Assembly (NCBI RefSeq): GCF_001039355.2
Contig: NW_019774892.1
Span: 238,724 to 298,723, forward strand
Reading direction: 5' to 3'
Origin: Lingula anatina
Lineage: Eukaryota > Brachiopoda > Lingulata > Lingulida > Lingulidae
Length of the DNA: 60,000 nt
This document shows positions 14,301 through 26,300 of this stretch, piece by piece (the stretch's first letter is position 1; every line of letters starts with the position of its first letter). The position numbers were made by a program, and so were the translations under genes. The notes beneath the pieces were generated by a model that saw nothing but the letters and a program-made list of their open reading frames with translations, was not told the origin of the DNA and ran no database searches.

Positions 14301-17300
14301 ATAGATACACTTTGGTATTGGGAAAGATTGTAATGGAATTGGAAAGGAATTATAAGTCTGGGAGGAGAAGGAGGGGGGGGGGCAGAATATAACACTGTTA
14401 TTTTAACACTGTTATCATAGCATCCTACAGGTACTGATAATGCAAGGAGTATCTATTAATTTGTATGTGCTTTTCCTTATCATATGTAGGATTATAATCT
14501 CATTTATCATGTAAACAGATAGCATGTCACGCAATAATTCTTCACAATATTCACAATCGATTTTCATTGACATGAAGATGAAAGTGTGAAAGGTTTCTCA
14601 CTTTGTTTATGAAAAGATGATGAACGGCACATTTTTATATATATTGTTCAAACAATGAGACTGTTTTACACGTGAATATGCCCAGATATCTGTTATCTAA
14701 CTCAGTGGTCGAAAAAGTAATCTTATCTCAGTGATTTCACTATATTATTAAAACTTGCTGATTGGCATGAACTGGCCATTATCACCCTGTTGCCATGTGT
14801 GTGAACCCTGTATCTGTGGTCCTCACCTGAGACCATTACATATACCTGACAGTCACATGCTGGAGTTATAAATCAGATGCAATAATATTTGAGTTTTTCT
14901 GTGATAAAAGCCCTTTGATGTATTTGTGCTATATCACCAATTATCGTGTTTTGATTAATTTGGGTACCAGTTTGGTGTATTGGATGTTAAGTTTTATTAG
15001 GTATGGAGAATTGTGCATTTTCAATGATAATATGTATTTATTTAGTGCAATATTTGCTTGCAGTTGTTTTCAGCAAGGGGAAGTTTTATGAAAATGAAAT
15101 GATAAATTAAAGAAAAAAACAAGAAAGTTGTAGGAATGGTATATTGAAATATTGATGAAAGTGTAATAACTTCCTAAAAGTACATTAAGTTTCTGTTTTT
15201 AGAAAAGTAATTTTATGTATAGTGCATATGTTAAAGTATAAAAGAAGTTGGAAAAGACAGACTGCAAATTTCAGAATTAATCTCTATCTCCCTGGCACTT
15301 CTGCTGGTGTCTCTTCATATCCAGGGTAGGTTAAATTATGAGTGATCTTTATGAGAATCCAACTCTACCTAAACACCTGAGGTGATGACAGCATGCAGGT
15401 GGAGACCAAGTGGGTGGAGAACATTATCAGGAAAATAAGTCTATGCATCTTTTTTAAAATTAAGTCCTTAACATAAAGCACATAATTGCTTCGGTGGAAA
15501 GTGATTTTGTTTGTTTGAAACATTGGATAAAAAAAGGGTGAAAAAGTACCTTAATCTCTGCAGTGAAACAGCACCCTCAGAGTTATGTGCCATACATTAC
15601 ATAAGTTGGGATTTGAGGATTTATTGTCAGGTCAATTCAGTTGCAGGTATTGAATGGAAGCTGATAAAAATGGACGAAACTCCCCTCCCTAAGGTTCTTT
15701 CAATGGACCCTCGAGCTCATATTTAATAACATAAATAATTTAAGCTGTGATAAAAAGCAAAGTCTCTTCATCCTAAGCTTCTTTCCATGTCTTCCTATCT
15801 CTCACATGTCTGTTAGTTCTGTGTGTTTGTGTGCTTTCCCATGCTGTGGATCCCTTTATCTGTTTGTCGTGTCTGTCCACTCCTTCCCCTAGCTTGATAA
15901 CTTATCACAGAGATGATTAGCATGGGATGAAGATGGCTGAACTATCTGCAGTTGCAACCAGGATCCGGGGACCAGCTGGAAAAAATGTCACCCACTCACC
16001 CTAAAAAAATAGATATTGAATTAGTTAACGTTTGACTAGTAGCCTATAATCGAAAATAAACCTTTTCCTTGCGTGAGCCCACACACTGTTGGTTTCCACT
16101 GTGCACCTCATAAACCCCTGATGAAGCTGTGGGCACCTGTGCCTTGACATGTCACACAGTTACCACTAATGGAAGCATATGCTATGCCAGGAAACTTAAT
16201 GTACTAATTACTTTCCTTTGTGATTAAGTGTGCATTTGTGACTATGGATGGCAGTATGGCGTACTTAACATGTCTTTTGTTTGTTGTTGAGTGCCAAGGG
16301 CAGTGGGTAGAAGGAGGTTAATGAAAGTTCAGCTTTCTGTAGTTATTTTGCAGGATTTTGTTTTGCAAGCAAAATGTTTGTTTTTTTTATTTGTTGCCCT
16401 TTTTGTCCATTTCTGATTTAAAATCTTATTGTTTTTAATACTATATTTCTTCTTTTTTTAATTCTACACATTGTGATGGATGAACTAATGGAAAAAAGGT
16501 TTGGACAAAATTGTAAAAGATGTGGTTTATTTGGGTAAAGAGCCTATAAATTTTATGGTTTGCCTCAGCTTATATCATTTTAAAAAGAAATTCTATCCTG
16601 TAAATTGTCATAAGCTGACTTTAACAAACAGATTAGAGTATCTATATTTGAGAGCACCTCTCCAGATAGAAAGGTCAGAGGTCATTTGAGGTTTGTTGAC
16701 AGGTGGTTAAAAAGTTATCAGACAGGAGACTTGTGGTCTGGGAATGAACACATAAGTAAAAACTTTCTTTGTGGAAAGATCTATCCAGTAATTTCCTGCA
16801 AAAAATGCTGAAAATTGATCCAAAATATCCTATCACTGGATAAGTTGTGCTTTTCTTTTTTTGTAATTGAGGATAATTAATTGAATTTTTATAAAAATTC
16901 AATATTAGGTTCTGACAATTTTTTTTAAATAAAAGAGATTCTTTAGTTTATTCAAAATCTCTAATTCTTACACCATATGGTTTTGCATGCCATCAACTGG
17001 TCAACCTTATCATATAATATTCAAGCACTTATTGCTTTATAACATTTATCTACTTGTGAAGTACTTTTAGGAGGTTCTTCAGAAGTGGGAAGAGATTTGA
17101 TTGCAGTAGTTTTTCAAAATTAACTGTGCTGATCAGCCATGTGTACTTGTGAGCATGTGATGACATCGCATGGAGGCTGTGATCAAGATATGACTCTGCA
17201 TACATACATATTGTCTGATTGTCTGGACCCCTATAAAAGCTAGAGTCCAGGCCATGATGTTCTATTGTCTTTAGTCACAAGTTACTGGTCAGGGCTCTCT

Positions 17301-20300
17301 GTGCGTACATTTCATTGGTCATAACGACCCATACCAGCCAGTCTGGCCATTAGGACAAAGGGCAATTACAAGGATTATCATTTTAGACTTTTATACATGT
17401 ACATGTCTTGTATGAAACTGCTTATACTACTCTTGGAAGAAAATTATTTTAATTTTTTTTTTCTGACTGGGTGCCACAGAATATTCCAGTGATGCTGTGT
17501 CAAGACATGGAGGCCTGGACATTGAAAGTTAATTTTTAGTGTTGCTTTCTCACAAAAATGTTAAAGAGATGTCATTACAAAGAAATTTTAATATAATAAA
17601 AACCAGATTGCGTGAAGCAAATTGCAGTTGAAATTATTGTGAGCATTGAGATTAAATTTGAGGATTGGTTTCAGATATGCTTGGAATAGTTAAGCCATCT
17701 CAGTGCAACTCCAAAAAAGGCACTATGCAGACAATTTTCATCATTTTTAATAAATTTAGCATCTAATTGCAGTGTTGCTATGGCCAGTTTAGCTCAGGTA
17801 TTGCGAACTGCCGAGTCATGAGACATAAGATGTCCCCAGGTGTGCCCATCCCAGCTTGCTGTTATCTCTGCTCTAACAAGAGCCAAGGCTTGTGAAAGAG
17901 GCCTCCACTCCACAGTACACAATTGTTTTACTATCACGAGAGGTAAACTCGAGTACATAGTTCTGTTTGAACAGAATTTAGTCACTTGATGAAGTGATAC
18001 TAAAAACCACAGGTCAAGTCTTGTGTGCGGACTTCAAAGAGAAATAAAATCACTTCCACGTTTACCTTAAAGAGAATTGCGATATTGAGCAAGTTGCTTG
18101 AAGAACTTGACAAATATATCCAAAGTTTCTTTTTATACCCAGGGTATTGAAACAAGATATCAGTAAATTGATTAATTCATCTATGTCACAAAATTGCCAG
18201 ACAGGCTATAGAAAAACATGTGACAGGCATATTAAATATCTTTAATAGCTTGCATTGAATTTGATTATTTATCAGTGTCCCAAAATCTTCCGAACAAGTT
18301 TACAAAGTGAAAGGTGGTTTTAATGCTGCAGTATCCTATATAATCTTGTAATTTAGGTACTGCCTAATAATATCAGTTCAATATAGGAGTAAATGTATGT
18401 ATTGTTACTGAAATAATGATTGATCCCGAGATCTAATCCATTTAACTTTTTATGTACATTTATTGAAGGGAAAAAGTAAAATGCACATTTGTCAGATGAA
18501 AATAGCCCTATTCGTTTTCTTTTTTAATTCACACTGGTCATTGATTTTCTTTTTGTCACATGATAACTTATCAATCCACTTTTAATATATGCTATTAGCT
18601 TCTCTCTCAGTATTACTTTAGTTGATGCATTGACCAATGTAGAATGATGAGAACTTGGGTAAAGTATACAGGTAGCAGTTCTTTATCATGAAATGTTTCA
18701 CCAATGGTGCATTTGGGGTCATTCAGAAAACTGACAATTCATTCATAAGAACTGTTGCAGATCGGTAAGTTATAAAGTGGATTCATAAGGCAAGGCATGA
18801 CCTCTCCTCAGTAAAGGTGTATAGTGATAGTGGTGTTTGCTCTGCCACTAGTTTATTCCCCCACCAAGTGCGATAGGACTTCAGCTGATAGGCACAAAAC
18901 TTATCTCATCTGTCGACTTTGAACTGGTGTCATGGGTTTTAGTGGGCCGATCCACCATGCAGTCTGCCTCATAGTTAAATCTGCTGATGGGTTGTACTTT
19001 TTTTTTCCTTTTTCAAAAAATGCGATTTTTAATAGAAAATTTCCTATATAGGAATTTAGTCATTGTGGTGGCATTTAGTTCCTGGTTCAAGTCTATATGT
19101 CTTGCTATAAATGCTGTTGCTGGGAGAAGTTGTGTTACATGAACTACCTGTCTCCCCTAAGCTATATGTATGCCTTGTTACTTAGATCCCAGGTAACTAG
19201 AGAATTGACACGTTGCCATTCCAGTAGGACAGGAGGATCCAGAGAGATGGCAGCAGTGAGGGGAGGTGGTGGTAACGGCAAACCTGGTGGCATACGTGCA
19301 CATACTTACAGTTGCGGGTGTGTCTGCACACATACATACACTTAACAGTATCCTGGATGTGTTGAGCTCCAAGCAAACAAACTGTGAAAGGAAAACAGGC
19401 AGCAGAAAGCAAAACTTTATGACTATAAGGTTTTAGAGTAATGTGCACAAGTGGGGAGGAAGTCAGGCTGAAGGAGAAATTCAAACATCTTTTGTGTAAA
19501 TTACATGTTAGTGCAAACTTTATGTTATACAAATGGTAATGAGTTGTAGTTTAGGTAAAGGCTAGGATAGACATGGTTCCTTGTATTATGTGCTTCTTCA
19601 TATGAGGCAGGGAGATATTGAAGTTGCTCAGCTAGACAGATATTTAGCCTCAATGCACAGTATTGTTACAGGATCCATTTATATTAAGGTCTGTTATTGT
19701 TATGCGGCAGAACTTGATCGTGGGCACATCCATGTCTTTTGTGTTTGGTGTCGATTCAACCTGCATTGGTACTGAATACTTCCACTTCAGGAAGATATAA
19801 TGTAACTTAAAGTTGAAAAATGGGTCGCACGTAAGCTCTTGCTTTATTGCTACAAAAGTTGGTCGAAACAATTGTTCTTCTATCATAGTTGATAGCAAAA
19901 TTAGTTAAAAATCAGTCATTGTTTGGTCATGTGTATTGATTATAGAGTTTTTAAGATTTGGTGTAGTTTATAAAGCAAGAATTTGTTAAATCACATGACT
20001 ATGTAGTCTGATCTCATGATCCATTGATGCTAATTAGTACAAGCACTGGCTAATTCAATTAAATTTGTCATGGGTTTTCAGATCATGAGTTCATAGTAAG
20101 TGCAGGTTGTAGTAGGTGCTTGCTTGGGCACACTTTTCCTTGCAATCCTAGGAAATGTATGAGATATATTCTAGGAAGTGGGGATAAGATGGAGAAGGTA
20201 AAGACTGTGCATTTTCATTGGCTTATTAGAAGAAGGTCTGTGATTAGTCAGATTATTTTTTGCACAAGATTGTCAAGAACCAGTAAGAAAAGGATGAGAT

Positions 20301-23300
20301 ATCAGTGCTTATATGACATGCTGATTGTACGTGGGCAACACCATGCTCATGTTAGATGTGAAGAGATGCAGGAAGGAAGAAGATGGGGGATGCATTTGAA
20401 CTATTAGGTGCTCCTAGTTGAGTTGGAAGATTAGGGCTGACAGTTATATGTAAGCTTGGTGCCAGATCTAACTCTTCCAGCTCAGGTTGGAGTCACAGTT
20501 AACAACATTCAAATGTATCTTCTTTCAGGTTTGTAAAAGTGTTGCTAATATTTGGATTTGGTCAGATTCAGTTATGGTATGCAATACATTGGAAATTCAC
20601 CAAAGGTAGTTACGTATATCAGCCTTAGTTTAAAGTGTGGTTTTTGCAGTTGTTACTAGTTGATAATTTTGGAATTTTGACATTTGAATGTTTTTTTTTA
20701 TTATTTAAAATACTTTGGGTAGTATTTGGTAAAAATGGACACAAGTGCATTTCTTTTGTTTGCTGATAACTGCCCTGGGAGAATTGGTCTGTAGTGTCAG
20801 TTTCTCATGGACATGCCTTTGCAAGGTTACAGCTAATTTAGTAACACAAAGGGGAACTCTTCAGGAATTTAGAGCTGTGCCATGAAACATTCATAGATTC
20901 CAAAGGGAGGTCTTCTTAGTAAGATTTGTGTGCATTTTGTTCAGTCCTGTGAAAGTTTACCTGTTAGTCTTGTTGGCACTTTTATTGCAGGGTACTTTTT
21001 TGTAAGGATCTTATTAGTAACTATAGCTTTGAAGAAAGATATTATTTTTGCTGAGCTTTGTAGTTATGAGTTTTTTTTTTTTGTGCTGTAAGTTGATGCT
21101 GTGTTGGCACTAGTGAACAATGATATTGTCAGATGATTTTTTTTTTGCAAAATGTTGTTCTATGGATAATATCTGTTTTTCATAAGAAAATTTTGAAATT
21201 GTTTAAAAATAGCTCTTGAATTGAAGATATGAAACATTTATTCATTATGCATTTCTTGAACAGTCATTCAAATACTTCAACAGCTTGAAATTTTAAAAGC
21301 GTCAGAAAAATGTTGATTAAATGTAGCTGTCTGAGGGGATCAGCAGTAATTTTAGAGGAAACTACATTATACCTTATGAATCCAACTTTCAAATAGTAAG
21401 TAGCTTGGTCAGCCTGCATCTCTAGTGGGTAGGTTGATAAAGGCCATGCCACATTTGTGTGGTTTCAGAAAAATCCTGATTAATCATGGAGAGCAAAGGA
21501 AACCCTTTGTTTGTACATTACATTGGACAGGGAGTTTGCCATGTTTACCAAGCAGAACTGGCTGTCACCTCATTTTCTGGGGGAGGGTAGAAAATTGGAG
21601 ACACATTGTCAGTGTGTTTATGCTGTCATAAGACAGGCTGGTTGTTAAATTATAGTAACTTTCTTTTTGAAGCATTTCAAATATTAAGCATGATGGCCAA
21701 AATGAGACATTTTAAAGATAATAGTAGGGTAAGATGTTTATTAAAAAAGGGAAAAAAGAAAGAATTAAAGAAAGGATCTTAATTCAGAGCATATTTTCCA
21801 TCCATGTCTTTGGAAAGGATAGCATGATTTTTTTGCTGTCTTTGACGTTGCACATGCAGGCAGTCAAGCTAAAGGGGCTGATATCGCTTTTTAGCAGTAT
21901 TGATTATTGACCGTGCGTCCTGTGTGTGATGTTGCCGCGTGATCTTGTCACACTGATATTGCTGATAGCAGTTGTCACCAGACTGTTTGTTGACTTAATG
22001 ATATGTTCAAAATTTATAAAATAACCTGATAGCAAATGTCTCCATTTATTGATTTCTAACAGAACTGACTATAGTCTGGCATTCCAGCATAAAGAAGTGG
22101 AGTTGATGAGGAAGCTGTGAAGTGTGGAAAGTGTTAGCAATAGAGCAGTGTTTTGTGGAGACTTGAGTCTGCTGGTAGATCTAATTTCACATGCACTTGC
22201 ATATGAAGGGAATTTTAGTGGTTGCTTTTGTGATTTACCAGTCAATATTTGCATTAATACTTTACTCCATTGAAGACTTTTGCCGTCTGACAAACTTTAG
22301 TGATAATGGATCATCTACTTAGCTTTAGATGGAGGTATGCAGTTGTGATAATCCTTAATTACCAATGAGGTTATGTTTTCTGTGGTTATAGTGTGCTTTA
22401 TGCACTGTCTGTTCTATGATTATTTCCATGGCCTTAACTTGTGTCTGTCAGTCATGGGATTTGATCTCTCCATTGCTTAACTTCAGACCTTGCTCAAATA
22501 GAGCTAACTGAAAAGTCAACAGTTCGGAGGAGGAGCGTGATGCCATAACTGATTTTTCAGGATTAATTTTAGATAAGGCGCGGTTGATAATGCAAAGTGA
22601 AAAAGCTCCAGATCCTTTTTAAGATCCCTTCAGTGAGGTCAGCTGAGGAATTATGTCCGTTATGCCAGGAAGGTTGATAAAAAAAAACTAGAGATGATGG
22701 TTAGGAAAGATTTATGGGGATTTTCTGCTTTGCATCCTGGATACCAGTCTTTACACCTGACTGGTACAAATACTTGAGTCAAGTCAAGAGCATGTGATAT
22801 ACTGAAGCTGGTCCACTGTTGTAATTATTCTGCAGGATGGTGTTCTACTGTAGAGTTTAATTCTCCTTTGTGCATCAGGTGATTGATTTATAGTTTTATT
22901 TTTTCCAATTTATTCATAGAGATAAGGAAAAAGACTGACGGAATGTCATAGGTAGATAGAAATTCTTGATTTCCTTGAAAAAATCACTGATGAGGACATA
23001 CCTAGGATAGTGCAAGGGAGGATGGGATTTCTAGTTGGTGCTGAAGCAGTGGAGAAGTTTTATCTCATCGTTTCACAAGGCAGGTGAGATTCAACTCCTC
23101 CAACTGCCCATGCATTGAAAACTCAACAGGTGGCAATACTAACACGGACGATGATTTTTACACCATCTGTCATAAAGCAAAGGGCAGACAAGGACAGATC
23201 ATAGACAACAATATGAAGGACAAGATATTATGCAACTCCAGATTCATGGCTGAGGGGTCTTCTTACAAAGTCCATATCACAAAATGGGCATTTACAAGTT

Positions 23301-26300
23301 CAGTGTGTCATGTGCCACCATATATCAAGTTTGGCTCGATTTCAAACAATTTCATCAAATTTTGTACATTTTTATTGAAATGTTTTACAATAAAGAAATA
23401 TAAAAATGTTATCATCATGTTTTTGTCTGAGTTCCTGCTTCATTAAGTGGTCCACTTTTTCAAGTTTATTAATAAAATTATTTTAAAATGTTTTACAAAA
23501 AAAAAAAAAAAGAGAAAATAAATACTAAATCTGTGTAGTGAATACATTTATATTAAAATTAAGAACAAAATAAAATGCTTGACCTATTCGTGTATAAATT
23601 AAGTCGTATAATTACCGTACTCATATTGGGCATGTTAAGATGGTGTTTATTGCTGTAGGAAGAGCAAGCACTGCATCAGTGTTGACTGTTGTAGTTGAGA
23701 CAACACAACTTCCTTTAAAATCTGTTTGTGATCTTGGCTGGACTCTATTTGCACAAAAAACATTCTGTTCAAATTATAAATAATTATAAACAAATCCTTC
23801 ATTATGCATCTTCAATAAAATTTGAAAATAGTCTTGAATATTTCTCTCCTGTATGGAGGAGTTAATGTGATGTGAAAATGGCCAAACATGCATGTTGAAA
23901 ACAATTAGATGCCATGTCTACTACTACCACTACCACTACCACTACTACTTTCCCTGATGACTTCTTGAATTTTTAAATCCATAAATCTACTTAAATTTTC
24001 TTTTTTACATCTCTAATTGAACATTTAATATAGTACCTAACTGCCTTTTAAAAGCTACAAACAGCATGCATGCAAATGCAAAACTGCTTTATTTGACTTA
24101 CATTATCAGTAAAAACTTTGTGAAATAATTGCAAATTATCTGGGTCTCTATTGTGTTGAAAACTATAGTATGAGAGGTCAATTTATCATTGAATAATTTA
24201 ATACATATATGTACACCTCTTTTTAATTATATATCAAAAACATATGCACACATCTGTAGCATATGGTGTGATTCCATCCCTTCTTACCTCCCAGACTTAA
24301 AGGGATAATAACTCTTCGTTTTGGCCAAAGATGAATTTTCCTGGAGTAAACAACACTTTTCCCATACTTATACCAATGGTTAATGAATCCATTTTTACAT
24401 TCAAAGTAAGTCCCTGTTTTTTTTCTGAAAAGTTTGGTTTTTTGTTAAAATCTTTTAAGAGATTATAACAGAGTATAGCCATCATTGGAGGTCACGTGGT
24501 CTGAAGACCAGCTTAGATATCAGAATAATAGCTATAACTGCCGTTTTTGTGGTAAAACAGAATATATTATATTTCTGTGAGTTATTCACAATGTTTTTGT
24601 TGTGAAATATAAATCTCATATGAAGAGTTATTATCCCTTTAAAGTAACTTAAAGGCAATTATTTTAGTCAGTCTGTTTTCATCCTCCCATTCTCCATCCC
24701 CATGATTAACTTAAAAGTTATTGCCACTGATTCTTACATCTCAAATTAAAAACTATTCCACCTGACACATTGTGTTAACATACAAATGTAAAAAAAGAAT
24801 GGTTCTAGGGTACACTTCTCTCTGGGCACAGGCAGCCACATCTGCCGGGTACCAAATGTTCTTGCTGTCAGGGTTACTAGTGCAGGAGATAGGAGGATGA
24901 GATGTGACAATGTTTGATGTGACACAACTCACTGATAAATGAAGCAGTGTCAACAGTAACCTCCAGATGATGCCTGTGTTTGTTGATTCAGAGAGATGGC
25001 AACCTTGGCACTTGGACCAAAATTAGTGTACATTTTACTGGTGTAATCATAAACATTTTGGTTCTTCTGGGTGATGAAAAGACTCTCGTTAAAATATTAA
25101 CTTGACCTTGTTTAAGTATCTTATTTTCTGTTTACTCATATTCATTCTGAGAAATGAGACAAAAAAAGCAAATCTGTTTATACTCTGTTTAAAGAAAATG
25201 ATAAGAAAGGACTTACTGCTTTATTCTATGAGAAAGATTTCTTTAGTAGCTTGTCATCCTTATTCATATGAAAATATTTTATGCACCATAGGTGTGTTGT
25301 TCTAGTACTTGAGAGGTTTTTATCATACTCCAATCTCAAGAAATGACTAAATCTGCACATTATATTTTTTTCTTGGAGATAATCATTGATTTTTTGTTAT
25401 TTATGCCTGAATATACTGACACTAAATGAAATATTCCAGACATGTCAAATATTCCTGCAAATCACACGGTGCACAGAATACACCAGGGATTGTGTCTATT
25501 TATTTATTTATATTTTTGATAATAAAACCAGTGCTGTTACCCAGACCTCCACATCTTCCCTAAAACAGCACTGGACAGTATCCACCTATGTATAATCTCC
25601 AGATTAGATTCATAGTTCTTTGCATCTTTGAAATTTTGCCAACTGTGCAAAGAGTACAGTGTAGAGGGCACTGATGCTGTAAATTCAGTACACAGCAATA
25701 AATTTAATACACATTTTATTTATGACAATTTGAGATGTGGTCAGTATATGCCACTTAGGAAAATTATATGCTTGAACCGAAGGTCCAGCCATCTTGAAAA
25801 GTAGCTGGACTGAATGTCTGACGGGTGGGAAAAATTCTTGGCCCGTTCTGAAAGTTATCTGCCCCAGGCAGACGGTCCAGCATTAATTTCGAACACTGGT
25901 TGTGGTTGTTAAAATTTGAGCATTTGAAGTAGTTCACATGTAAATTTTTAACTATTAACATCAATTTTATAACAGTATATGATTTTTTTAGCTGTTCCCT
26001 GTTGATGAAGAATGTATATCTACCATGCTGACATTGGAACACCTGATCAACATGTGCCAAGAACCTGTACGAGTACTGGCTCCTGCCACTGAAAAGTGGT
26101 AAGATCAATCACAAAAGTATCCAATTTATTTGGAAAAGAAAAGAAATTTTGAACAATTGGAATTTTGGGAAATGAAAAGGCCTTAGATCCTTTGCAATTG
26201 TGTAATATTTGGCACTAATCAAGTTCGTACAAGTTCAATGAAATATGTTTGTATTTTGTTATGATAGAGAAAATTATAATATTGTGGCAATATTTTTGAA

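Larger units (their letters stand above)
13443..25991 (+). other. Giant SZT2 intron 21 (12.5 kb), no supported gene inside
   Basis: Exon 21 ends in phase 0 at GCG|GTAGGT and exon 22 starts in phase 0 at TTTTTTTAG|CTG. Human SZT2 has continuous sequence across this junction ([12 protein letters not shown] here), so no coding exon appears to be missing. Open frames inside are short (120 codons or fewer), AT-rich, unlike any protein I recognise, and lack matching splice signals. The contents I can name are a G-rich tract near 14371, an AATAAA-plus-poly(A) segment ending at 23511, the TTAA-flanked element at 24297-24642 and the 157-bp element at 25742-25898. The size suggests room for transcriptional enhancers, but nothing shows that directly. 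Confidence 0.8.

Noticed and set aside
19097-19532. Overlapping open frames on both strands in intron 21
   Set aside because: Short, no recognised motif, no splice context, and composition like the rest of the intron.
25764-26108. Minus-strand frame of 114 codons
   Set aside because: It overlaps the 157-bp MITE and SZT2 exon 22 in antisense; a shadow frame.
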